Shown here piece after piece: positions 1 through 7,365 of a stretch of 15,536 bases of DNA; the first letter of the stretch is position 1; each line of letters opens with the position of its first letter. The position numbers were made by a program, and so were the translations under genes. Location: assembly GCA_038209195.1 (NCBI GenBank), contig JBBQXY010000141.1, positions 1-15,536 on the forward strand, read 5' to 3'. A model generated the notes under the pieces. That model was not told where the DNA came from. It was given only the letters and a program-made list of their open reading frames with translations, and made no database searches. The stretch comes from JBBQXY01 sp038209195. GTDB lineage: Bacteria; Chloroflexota; Ktedonobacteria; Ktedonobacterales; Ktedonobacteraceae.

Positions 1-635
1 TTACTGGCTCGATCCCAGGCGGCAGGGTTGATGATGGCATGCCGACTATCAAGCGGGGAGAAGCTGATGTCGAAATGGTAGAAACGCGGATCGACAAGCT
101 TGATGGAATGCACTGGGACACCTAGTAGCCGAGAGAGATCGGCATGGGAGGATTTGTCCGAACGGAAGCCATAACCAGCTAGCAGGCTGCCGCCAAATGG
201 GAAGGCATCACCACACCCCTCGAAGGAGTTATCGTCAGGCAGTTCTGCTACTTCACTGCCGTGAGCTTGGAACCATTGCGCGGTGTAGATGGATTCGGGT
301 TGTCGCTCTGGATGGCGAAATCTGCTCAAGATAAGGCGCTGCCCGTCAACGAGGCCCGCGTTGGCGACGAAGACCATATCAGGCAGTTCTTTTACTGGCT
401 TGATAATTTCGACTTTGGCCCCAGCTTGCCGGAGGTTGGAGACAAGGTTGTGCCACTGCTCCATGGCAAGGTCGAAATTCGGACGATTTTCCTGGTGCAT
501 CCAGGGGTTGATCTCGTAATATACGCCAAAGTAATCGGGAGGGCACATGAGGTAGGTATGGCCCCACGATAACGGAGTTGTTTCTATTGAAGTATTGGCT
601 TGCTGCTCGATTTGAGATTGGTTAGAATTGTCCAT
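1..635 (-). CDS. dimethylarginine dimethylaminohydrolase / amidinotransferase-like protein, 3' end off the window
   Basis: The minus strand is open from an ATG at 635-633 to the window edge (211 full codons). The product looks like the N-terminal two thirds of the guanidino-group-modifying superfamily (arginine deiminase / DDAH / amidinotransferase), closest in style to bacterial DDAH-like hydrolases acting on methylated arginine or a related guanidine. Visible motifs are PDMVFVANAG at residues 85-94, FEGCGD at 138-143 (probable catalytic-site Glu139), LAGYGFRSD at 152-160 and FYHFD at 185-189 (probable catalytic His187). The catalytic Cys, which lies near the C-terminus in this family, is beyond the left edge, so activity cannot be judged. 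An AAAGAAAGA purine run precedes the ATG; no strong Shine-Dalgarno is seen. Exact substrate is not determinable: DDAH, arginine deiminase-like or amidinotransferase are all possible. Confidence 0.85.
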   Translation of the reverse strand, partial: MDNSNQSQIEQQANTSIETTPLSWGHTYLMCPPDYFGVYYEINPWMHQENRPNFDLAMEQWHNLVSNLRQAGAKVEIIKPVKELPDMVFVANAGLVDGQRLILSRFRHPERQPESIYTAQWFQAHGSEVAELPDDNSFEGCGDAFPFGGSLLAGYGFRSDKSSHADLSRLLGVPVHSIKLVDPRFYHFDISFSPLDSRHAIINPAAWDRAS

Positions 636-717
636 TTGCGGTCTTTCTTTGATAATGAATGATTTCTCTTACTCACAATAAAACGGGAGTAAATGCTGGA
701 AGTAACAGAATTTCTTT

Positions 718-782
718 AGGTCTATAAAATGCAGGAATGACTTTGTGCCTCGCACAAAGTCATTCCTGCATTTTATAGACCT
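718..782. repeat. perfect 31-bp inverted repeat with 3-nt loop
   Basis: Positions 718-748 are the exact reverse complement of 752-782, with CTC between them. The element lies 21 bp past the stop of the zinc-ribbon gene (804-1994, minus) and upstream of the DDAH-like gene, so any read-through transcript would fold into a very long hairpin. No T-tract follows either arm, so it is not a standard intrinsic terminator. It may still end or protect transcripts, or be a small mobile-element remnant. Confidence 0.9.
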
Positions 783-803
783 GCCGGGACAGGAAATCGG
801 TCG

Positions 804-1994
804 CTATGGGATCTGAAATGGGATGGTTGCCTGGGTGGTTGAGTCAGTTGAGCCGGGAGTGAGATGCCCTGGGAGTAGAATGAATGTCGCTGCCGTGGTA
901 TCTTGCGGCACTATAAAGGAAACGACCCCTGGAACATTGGTGGTGGAGGGAGCAGCATTGCCAACCGAGGCTTGCTCGAGCGTAATGGTTGTCGCACCAT
1001 ATTGCAGACGAATGTAATCAGGGGGATAACTGTTGTCGTTGCCTGTGCTGGGGTTATCAAGTGAGAAGGTGAGAACAAGAAACCGCTTGCCTTTATCAAC
1101 CTGAGTTCCGCTATCGCTGAGTTTGAAAGTAACCGTTTTCAGGGTCCAAAACATGCTGCCAAACGCGACACGCAGATTGGGGGTGCTCTGTTTGGGTTGA
1201 TACTGGCTCAGATCGGCGGTTCCTGTTAAAGGAACGAGTAGTTGCTCTTCCGTATCTTTGCCAATTTGCAAGATCATCTGGTTCACCTTCAGGCTAGTGG
1301 AAGCGGGAAAATCGATCCAGGTCACTTGATCGCCCTTACGAGGTGGCGCGGTGAGGTCTTTATACCCTCCTACGGCGACCTTGCTTCCGCCAGGTAAGAG
1401 GAGCGTAAAACGCTCAGGGTAGGCAAAAACGGGAGCACTCGTAAAGTTCACATCACTCACATCCGTTTGGACCGAGTGCAGATTGAGGCGCACTACCCCT
1501 TGGGTTAGTGTCCCGCTATCGTTGGCAAAGCTCGTTGCCTGCTGTGCATTAAGAATGGTGATAGTGACGCTGGCATAGGTGAAGGTGGCATTGATTGGCG
1601 TTGTTGTAAGGGGAGCCTGGGTTGGTGTGAGCTGACCATTTGCGCCGCTAGTGGTGGTGGTGCCACCTTTGTTTGTTAAAAAGTGAAGGGCAAAGTAACC
1701 ACCCGCGCCAAGCAGGAGTAGCAGCACAAGCAAGATCAGGGCTACTCGCAGCACGCCACGCGAAGCCTTCTTCTGCGGTTGGGCAAAAGGTGGGGGTGAC
1801 TGATAGCTCTGTAACGGTGGCTGATAGCCTTGTTGTGCTGGCGGTGTGCGATAGGTTGGTTGGTTGTTCTGCGGAGGATAGGCGGCTGCGGCTTGAGGAT
1901 TGGATGCTGGTGTGCCGCAGTTGGGGCAGAAACGCATGGTGTCAGGGTAGGAATTTCTGCAATTCGTGCAGGAATGCGTAGTAGATTGTGACAT
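804..1994 (-). CDS. zinc-ribbon, proline/glutamine-rich linker, single-TM protein with exported C-terminal domain
   Basis: 396 residues. The N-terminus holds a four-cysteine zinc ribbon (C9, C12, C23, C26). Residues 31-75 are a Pro/Gln/Tyr-rich low-complexity linker. A basic stretch (KKASRG) leads into one strongly hydrophobic helix at about 81-105, followed by a Thr/Gly/Ser-rich stalk. The remaining ~270 residues are beta-rich with no Cys and look like a DUF4352-type extracytoplasmic domain, possibly two copies (each contains a 'VRL/VLTFSL..N' style strand). The probable topology is zinc ribbon inside and beta domain outside. The start is supported by GAAAGG about 9 nt upstream of the ATG. 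The upstream minus-strand gene stops 54 nt before this start, so the two are probably co-transcribed. No enzymatic motif is seen; a scaffold or sensor role is a guess. Confidence 0.85.
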   Translation of the reverse strand: MSQSTTHSCTNCRNSYPDTMRFCPNCGTPASNPQAAAAYPPQNNQPTYRTPPAQQGYQPPLQSYQSPPPFAQPQKKASRGVLRVALILLVLLLLLGAGGYFALHFLTNKGGTTTTSGANGQLTPTQAPLTTTPINATFTYASVTITILNAQQATSFANDSGTLTQGVVRLNLHSVQTDVSDVNFTSAPVFAYPERFTLLLPGGSKVAVGGYKDLTAPPRKGDQVTWIDFPASTSLKVNQMILQIGKDTEEQLLVPLTGTADLSQYQPKQSTPNLRVAFGSMFWTLKTVTFKLSDSGTQVDKGKRFLVLTFSLDNPSTGNDNSYPPDYIRLQYGATTITLEQASVGNAAPSTTNVPGVVSFIVPQDTTAATFILLPGHLTPGSTDSTTQATIPFQIP

Positions 1995-2048
1995 GGTAAT
2001 TTACCTTTCGATAGTGGCCATGGATGATGTATGTGAGTAGTGACGGTG

Positions 2049-2735
2049 CTATGCGCCAAGGGAAGTCAGGCGGCTTTGAGCAGCGGTGAGGCCGTTTTGC
2101 GCTTCGTTGTGCCAGACAAGCCAGGCATCACTGATTTTGAGCATGGGAGTAGCTTTATTGAGTTCGGTGAGTGCCGCTGTGAAACTTGCGCGCGCTTGCT
2201 GGGCGCACTCGATGCGCTCCACCTGGGAATCGGCGTTGCGGCTAAGGTGGAGCGCAATCGTGGCGTGATCGATGGCGGTGAGCGCGTTTCCTAGCTTGCG
2301 ATCAATCTCGCTCTCTTCGGACAGCATGGAACTTCCTCCCTTCATTACGCCGATACCTACGAGGTCGTGCGCATGTTCATGTAGAGCTTGCTCGATGATG
2401 CCCAATATTTGCTCGGCAGCTTTCAAAGCATCACGAGGACCAATGCGATCCATCAAGGTTTCTTCGATTGAGGTGGCGAGGACGGCTGCCCGTAGGCGGG
2501 TCTTCTCTGTGCGGTTCAGTTGGAAAGCCGTGATGACCTGCTCCATCTCATCTATATTGAGCACAGGAAAACTTTTAGGTACCTTGAGGGAGAGCTTTAG
2601 GCGGCGCACTTTCTCACGGTGAATATTTGCACGATCATCGAGGTGGCCCAAGCCTAACCCGTGTGATGCGAGTATCTCCTGAAGTACTCTGGCAAACAAG
2701 TTCCAGCCTCCCGCTGGAGTCTCGTGTGTTTCCAT
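2049..2735 (-). CDS. helical protein with possible XRE-like HTH N-terminus, function unknown
   Basis: 228 residues from the ATG at 2735, chosen because a strong AAGGAG lies 7 nt upstream; a longer in-frame extension to 2879 lacks such a site. Residues ~12-85 (FARVLQEILASHGLGLGHLD... then DEMEQVITAFQLNRTEKTRL) have the pattern of an XRE-type helix-turn-helix seen in multicellular actinobacteria and Ktedonobacteria, but the recognition helix is not convincing. Residues 90-228 are predicted helical, rich in Ala, Glu and Leu, with no Cys cluster or catalytic motif apparent; a four-helix or TPR-like sensing domain is possible. It is followed after 54 nt by the zinc-ribbon membrane protein and is divergent from the TPR-CHAT gene, so it may regulate one or both. 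Gene call is firm; function is weak. Confidence 0.75.
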   Translation of the reverse strand: METHETPAGGWNLFARVLQEILASHGLGLGHLDDRANIHREKVRRLKLSLKVPKSFPVLNIDEMEQVITAFQLNRTEKTRLRAAVLATSIEETLMDRIGPRDALKAAEQILGIIEQALHEHAHDLVGIGVMKGGSSMLSEESEIDRKLGNALTAIDHATIALHLSRNADSQVERIECAQQARASFTAALTELNKATPMLKISDAWLVWHNEAQNGLTAAQSRLTSLGA

Positions 2736-2881
2736 ACATTCGCTCCTTCTTTTACTCTGCAAGCATACCTTACTTATGCCCTTCGTGTAAGCCACAAACA
2801 TGTGGGTGCTGGGCTTGTGAATGATTGCCAAGGCGATCCCTTGCGGCCAATACATTTCAAATAAGGGTATAGCAAGCAACC

Positions 2882-2927
2882 GTAGGGCGCGCTTTATCGG
2901 CGGTGGGCGCGCTAAAGCGGCCCCTAC
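2882..2927. repeat. GC-rich imperfect inverted repeat
   Basis: GTAGGGCGCGCTTTATC at the left is matched (14 of 17) by the reverse complement of the right end (GCTAAAGCGGCCCCTAC). It lies in the 278-nt spacer between the divergent HTH gene and the TPR-CHAT gene. It is far more GC-rich than the flanking spacer and looks like a dispersed REP-type element; its copy number cannot be judged from one window. Confidence 0.6.
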
Positions 2928-2985
2928 AGGCCGTTCATAACAAAAAAATGAAAGACTGCTACATTAAAGAGAAAGCCTGGCTATC

Positions 2986-2994
2986 TGGTATACT
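2986..2994 (+). promoter_or_regulatory. extended -10 promoter for the TPR-CHAT gene
   Basis: TGG followed by TATACT (2989-2994) matches a TGn extended -10 element. No good -35 is found 16-18 nt upstream, as expected for extended -10 promoters. Initiation near 3001 would leave a leader of only about 13 nt carrying the GGAAGG ribosome binding site at 3003-3008. Confidence 0.55.
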
Positions 2995-3013
2995 GTAGGG
3001 ATGGAAGGTGCAA

Positions 3014-6000
3014 ATGAGTATGGAGTATCCTGAACATCCCATATATAGATATATTCAGCCCGATGAGAGGTCGTATGGTGGGTTTATGCCGACTGTGCTG
3101 CCCGCGATGGAGCCGATCAGACAACAACTGGTCGAGATGCAGCGCGGGGTTGGGCCGAGTGTAACAGCGGTGGCACGTATAGCTTTGTTACAAAAGGCAC
3201 TCGCTGCTATAAAGCAACAGCATAAGCCAGATTTTTCAGCGGAGTTGCGAGCAGCGCTGCAAGGCAGATTGGCAATCGCATACCAGCAGCGTCTCGATGG
3301 TGATCGATCTCAGCAGATGGAAGCAGCACTTGTGGCGTGCGCAGAAGCTTTGCAGGTCTATACGTTGGAGCTTTACCCATATCAGTACGCGTGGGTGCAG
3401 ATTACACTGGGCAATATCTATCGGGAGCGCGTTTTGGGAACGCAACGCGACAACTTTGAGCGGTCGGTTAGCTGTTTTCGTGCATCCTTGTCTCTTTTCA
3501 CGCTGGCAGATTTTCCTTACGAGTATGCGCTAGCCCACCACGGTCTTGGGCAAACGTATCAATTGCGCATTGAAGGGGATCGGCAGGACAATCTAGAACA
3601 GGCTATTACGTGTTGTCACGCGGCATTAGGCGTGCGCACCTTAGAAGTATTTCCTTTTGAGTATGCTCAGACATTGCACGTGCTGGGAACGGCTTATGTG
3701 CGACGTGTGGCAGGAGAACGGCGCGATAACCTGGAACAGGCCATCGATTATTTTCGCCGCGCCGCCACTGTTTTTACGCTAGAAGCCTTTCCGGTAGAGT
3801 ATGCGCAGGAACAGAATAACCTGGCAGCTTCCTACTCACAACGCATTAGCGGAGAGCAACGGGACAATCTGGAACAGGCCATTACTTACTATCACGAGGC
3901 GCTGCAAGTCTATACGCTGGATACCTTACCAGCAGAGTACGCCAAAGTGCAGAATAATTTGGGCATTGCTTACTGGCAACGAATCGCGGGAGCACGACGC
4001 GACAATCTGGAGCAAGCTATTGCCTGTTGTCGCGCTGGACTCCAAGTTTGGACTCTGGGAACTTCCCCTTTTCAATACGCTATGCTACAGAACAATCTAG
4101 GGGCGGTTTACCTCATGCGCGTTGTGGGCGAGCGGCGCGACAACCAGGAACAGGCCATTGCCTGTTACCGGGAGGCGTTACAGGTCTGGACGCTAGAGGC
4201 TCACCCTTACCAGCACGCCAAAGTGCAAAATAACCTGGGGGAAGCGTATCAACATCGTTTGGCGGGGGTGCGACGCGCTAATCTTGAGCAGGCTATTACC
4301 TGCTTTCGTGAGACGCTGCGTATCTGGACATTTGAGGCTCTGCCGCAGGATTACGCCATGGCGCAACGCAATCTTGGCGCGACCTACCAGCTTCGTATGG
4401 TGGGAGAACGCCAACAGAATCTCGCGCTCGCGCTGGCCTCACATCAAGAGGCGCTGCGTATCTACACGCTGGATGCCTTCCCCAGCGAGCATCGCCAGTT
4501 GCAGCTTGATTGTGCCGAAACGCAAGCTTTACGCGAAGATTGGGAGGCCGCGCATAGTGCCTATGTTGCTGCGCGCAAAGCTGAAGATCTGCTCGTGGCG
4601 CTGGGCGCGGGAGCGGTCGGGCGGGATGCAGTGCTGAAAGAGGGCCGCGATGCCGCTATCCGCGATGGTTTTGCGCTATCGTGCCTGGGACGAGTTGAAG
4701 AGGCGGCGGTCACTATCGAGCGCGGACGAGCGAGCGGACTGGCGGAGGCTATGCAGTTCAATGCCGCCGATCCAGGCCGGATAAGCAACGCTGAACTCCG
4801 CGAACGCTACGTGGAGACGCGGCGCGCTTTCGTCGCCGCACAAGCAAGCTTGCAATCCGCGCTTCCCCGTGATGCAGGTGAAGATGAGCAGCGACACATC
4901 ATGCTGGAACGCACCGCGAGTTATCGCGCGGCACGAGGGGCTTTTTATAGCGTGATTGAGGAAATACGCGTGGCACGGGACCCTGCCGACTTCCTGCAAG
5001 ACACACTTGATGCCAGCATGATTGTGAAAGCGGCGCAACGTTGCGGAGATGGGCATGCCCTGGTATATCTCGCGGCTACGCCAGAGGGCGGTCTGGCAAT
5101 TGGCGTATTTGCTCCACTCTCTACCTCCCATCCTATGCTGCCAGAGATGCCTGTGACAGCCAATTTCGCGGCACTCGCTTTGCCTGCTTTAACAGAAGCG
5201 GTTGTGCGGGCATTAATTGAAACGCGTTTCGCTGAAACAGACGATGTCACTGGTGGTTTCGACTGCGCTCAGCGGGGGAATTGCTACCAGTTGCTACAGG
5301 GTTGGTCAGGTACGACGTTTCGTGAGCAGGCTGATACGCTTCATGGAGCATGCATAACTCAGAAGCATACAAGCACACTTGACGAGGCGGCGCAATTCGT
5401 ACTTTCTGTAGCGGAATTGACGCCGCTCGCCGATCAAGCTCTCACTACGTTGAGCGAGGGGAGCCGTTCGCTGCTGGAGAGTACCCTGAACCACGCGGTA
5501 CTGCAACGCGAGTTGCAACGCTGCCAACGGGGACTGCGCGAGGCCGCGCTAGCTCCACTGGTTGCGTGGCTGAATGAAGCGGGTATACGCAGTCTGACGC
5601 TCGTTCCATGTGGCTCACTGGCGGCCTTTCCGCTCGAAGGAACACTGCTTGACGACGGAAGAACGCTGGGCGAGACACTTCCTACGAGCATCGCGCCTGG
5701 CGCACGCGCATTGTTGCACGAGGAACGTGCCATTGCCCCGCGCACAGGTATCTACGCGCTGGGAAATCCCTATCCAACACAGCAAAATCTGCGCTGGGGC
5801 GAGGCTGAGGCCTTCGCGCTAGCTGAACTGGGGAATAACCTGCAACGCTTTGCGAGTGTCAAGGTGCAATGGCAAGCCACACGCCACTGGCTGGTTGAAG
5901 TACTACAAACTGGTCTGGTGGTGAATGCGTCGTGTCACGGCATTTTCGATAGCCACGACTTTATGCGCTCGCGGCTACTACTCGCGCAAGAAGAAGAGTT

Positions 6001-6550
6001 GACGCTGGGCGATATGTTGAGTTATCAGGCGGATCTGCGTGGACTGCGCTTACTGATCCTCTCGGCATGTCAGACGGCTATGCTTGATCTACGGGGGGCG
6101 CGTGACGAAGTGCGCAGCCTGGCAGCAGGTATGCTGCAAGCGGGGGCGGCAGCTATTCTGGCCTCGTTGTGGGCAGTGGACGATAGGGCAACGTACCTGC
6201 TGATGGTGCGCTTCGCGTTGGAGTGGTTCCCCAGAATGAACGATGAGCCTCCTGCCAGAGCGTTAGCAAATGCCCAACACTGGTTACGAACGGTCACGAA
6301 CCGCGAATTGCAGAGCTGGCAATCGCTGGTATTGCCTGTGCCAGTGGGAGAGCAAGAACCAGAAGCATCAGAAGATGGATACGCGCTGGTGAGATCAGCC
6401 CGTCTTGTGGCTGTACGTGGACGCGCCAATCGCTTTGATGCTGCGCAAGCGCAGGATATCGTTCAGGCCGACGCGGAAGAACTGGCAGCGGATATTTGCC
6501 CCTATGCCGATCCGTACTACTGGGCAGGGTTTCAAATCACTGGCTGGTGA
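3014..6550 (+). CDS. TPR-CHAT protein: nine 46-aa TPR units and a C-terminal caspase-like CHAT protease domain
   Basis: 1178 residues from the ATG at 3014, which has GGAAGG 5 nt upstream; a GTG at 3008 is in frame but overlaps that site. Residues 1-89 are a lead-in helical region. Residues 90-503 are nine contiguous TPR-type units of exactly 46 residues, consensus Y..R..G.R.DNLEQAI.CY.EALQVWTLEA.P..YA..QNNLG.A. A helical linker with ERGRASGLAEAM follows, then the CHAT fold. The caspase-like dyad is present: His975 in NASCHGIFD and Cys1019 in LSACQTA, 44 residues apart as in the family. Downstream motifs ASLWAVDDRAT and the C-terminal PYADPYYWAGF are also typical. CHAT proteases (separase/caspase clan CD) cleave protein partners after activation through the TPR region; Craspase and CHAT-gasdermin pairs are known examples. 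No gasdermin-like, Cas or TIR gene is visible here, so the substrate is unknown. It is cytoplasmic, with no signal peptide or TM. Confidence 0.95.
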   Translation: MSMEYPEHPIYRYIQPDERSYGGFMPTVLPAMEPIRQQLVEMQRGVGPSVTAVARIALLQKALAAIKQQHKPDFSAELRAALQGRLAIAYQQRLDGDRSQQMEAALVACAEALQVYTLELYPYQYAWVQITLGNIYRERVLGTQRDNFERSVSCFRASLSLFTLADFPYEYALAHHGLGQTYQLRIEGDRQDNLEQAITCCHAALGVRTLEVFPFEYAQTLHVLGTAYVRRVAGERRDNLEQAIDYFRRAATVFTLEAFPVEYAQEQNNLAASYSQRISGEQRDNLEQAITYYHEALQVYTLDTLPAEYAKVQNNLGIAYWQRIAGARRDNLEQAIACCRAGLQVWTLGTSPFQYAMLQNNLGAVYLMRVVGERRDNQEQAIACYREALQVWTLEAHPYQHAKVQNNLGEAYQHRLAGVRRANLEQAITCFRETLRIWTFEALPQDYAMAQRNLGATYQLRMVGERQQNLALALASHQEALRIYTLDAFPSEHRQLQLDCAETQALREDWEAAHSAYVAARKAEDLLVALGAGAVGRDAVLKEGRDAAIRDGFALSCLGRVEEAAVTIERGRASGLAEAMQFNAADPGRISNAELRERYVETRRAFVAAQASLQSALPRDAGEDEQRHIMLERTASYRAARGAFYSVIEEIRVARDPADFLQDTLDASMIVKAAQRCGDGHALVYLAATPEGGLAIGVFAPLSTSHPMLPEMPVTANFAALALPALTEAVVRALIETRFAETDDVTGGFDCAQRGNCYQLLQGWSGTTFREQADTLHGACITQKHTSTLDEAAQFVLSVAELTPLADQALTTLSEGSRSLLESTLNHAVLQRELQRCQRGLREAALAPLVAWLNEAGIRSLTLVPCGSLAAFPLEGTLLDDGRTLGETLPTSIAPGARALLHEERAIAPRTGIYALGNPYPTQQNLRWGEAEAFALAELGNNLQRFASVKVQWQATRHWLVEVLQTGLVVNASCHGIFDSHDFMRSRLLLAQEEELTLGDMLSYQADLRGLRLLILSACQTAMLDLRGARDEVRSLAAGMLQAGAAAILASLWAVDDRATYLLMVRFALEWFPRMNDEPPARALANAQHWLRTVTNRELQSWQSLVLPVPVGEQEPEASEDGYALVRSARLVAVRGRANRFDAAQAQDIVQADAEELAADICPYADPYYWAGFQITGW
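3281..4522 (+). repeat. nine tandem 138-bp TPR-coding units
   Basis: Nine in-frame units of exactly 46 codons with no indel between them. The codons have diverged although the protein consensus (DNLEQAI, QNNLG) is well kept, so the array is old and under protein-level selection rather than a recent DNA duplication. The first, second and ninth units are the most degenerate. Confidence 0.9.
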
Positions 6551-6721
6551 GGCATAAATTGGAAGGGATAACCATTATGTTGGCTTGATTCTCCAATCGA
6601 TCCAATACTGGGTGGTACTGCTGAATATCGTGGTGCAATAAGCAGCTTTATACTCCTCTCTGCAACCCGCCCTCAAAGCGAGTTCATTATTAATTGTCAG
6701 CCACCTAACAGATAATGAAAT

Positions 6722-7249
6722 CTACCCCTGATTGTGGGCAGAGGAAGAAGATGGGCGCAAAACGATGCAGGTGGTCGTCCCATGAGCGTACAGTTTGCCG
6801 CCAGCGTCGGTCAAGCGGCCCTCCGCGGTCGCTATGCGACCTCCCAAGTGAATGATCTTCCCTTCGCAGTAGAGCGTTCCGGTGTTTGCCGTAATGGGTC
6901 GCAGGTAGTTGACCTTGAGTTCGAGCGTGGTATAGCTTGTTCCGGCAGGGAGCATGGATTGTACGGCGCAACCGAGGGCCGAGTCCAGTAGCGTCGCCAT
7001 GACACCGCCATGTACCGTGCCGAGCGGATTATAATGATACTCCGCAGGCTCGGCGGCAAATACAACGCGGCCCTCGCTCACCTCTGTGAGCCACATCCCC
7101 ATCAAAACAGCGATTGGGGGCGGCGGCAACTCCCCTGTTTGCAGAGCTTTGAGGTAGGCAATACCACTAATCGTCCTCCCCGTTTGCACTGCTAAGGTGG
7201 GGTCTTCCCACGTAATCTCGCGGGTTCGTTTTGTTTGAAGATCGGTCAT
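6722..7249 (-). CDS. PaaI-family hotdog-fold thioesterase
   Basis: 175 residues. The hotdog signature NPLGTVHGGVMATLLDSALG at residues 74-93 includes the HGG active-site motif (80-82) and the long central helix. Strand motifs LELKVNYLRPI and AEGRL..AGGKLYAHGT complete a 4HBT/PaaI domain. Family members hydrolyse acyl- or aryl-CoA thioesters, often in aromatic-acid catabolism or detoxification. The length matches the family with a ~45-residue N-terminal extension. AGGAA lies about 6 nt before the ATG. It sits 104 nt downstream of the frameshifted MFS gene, but the spacer holds its own promoter with an operator-like palindrome, so it is likely separately regulated. The specific acyl-CoA substrate is unknown. 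Confidence 0.9.
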   Translation of the reverse strand: MTDLQTKRTREITWEDPTLAVQTGRTISGIAYLKALQTGELPPPPIAVLMGMWLTEVSEGRVVFAAEPAEYHYNPLGTVHGGVMATLLDSALGCAVQSMLPAGTSYTTLELKVNYLRPITANTGTLYCEGKIIHLGGRIATAEGRLTDAGGKLYAHGTTTCIVLRPSSSSAHNQG

Positions 7250-7315
7250 CGAGTGTTCCTTTCAATGCAGTTTCGCTGTCAAATCGCGTTGCTCTGTTTT
7301 GTTGGCAATAAATTT

Positions 7316-7331
7316 AAGACTGAACGGTCTT
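7316..7331. promoter_or_regulatory. operator-like palindrome at the thioesterase transcription start
   Basis: AAGACTGAACGGTCTT is a 16-bp near-palindrome (AAGAC/GTCTT arms, central GA/CG pairing allowing one mismatch). It begins 7 nt downstream of the -10 box. Size and the ACNGAACGGT-like core resemble operators of TetR-family repressors. The family assignment is inference, and no repressor gene lies in the window. Confidence 0.5.
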
Positions 7332-7337
7332 TTTTAA

Positions 7338-7365
7338 AATATAGCCAAATTTGTCAGATTGTCAA
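7338..7365 (-). promoter_or_regulatory. sigma-70-type promoter for the thioesterase gene
   Basis: On the minus strand TTGACA (7365-7360) is followed after 16 nt by TATATT (7343-7338). The -35 lies inside the last codons of the upstream MFS gene. Initiation would fall near 7331, inside the palindrome at 7316-7331. Confidence 0.65.

Noticed and set aside
1742..2059. 105-codon minus-strand frame overlapping the zinc-ribbon gene start
   Set aside because: Product is a frame-shifted reading of the proline-rich linker; the zinc ribbon proves the other frame.
4676..5131. 151-codon minus-strand open frame inside the TPR-CHAT gene
   Set aside because: Shadow of a well-supported coding frame; no family pattern.
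3014..6550. Type III-E CRISPR Craspase component
   Set aside because: No gRAMP/Cas7-11 or CRISPR array in the window, and the regular 46-aa TPR array is common in unrelated CHAT proteins.
6551..6721. Bidirectional terminator between the convergent CHAT and thioesterase genes
   Set aside because: Only scattered ATTGGA/TCCAAT words; no stable stem with a T-run was found.
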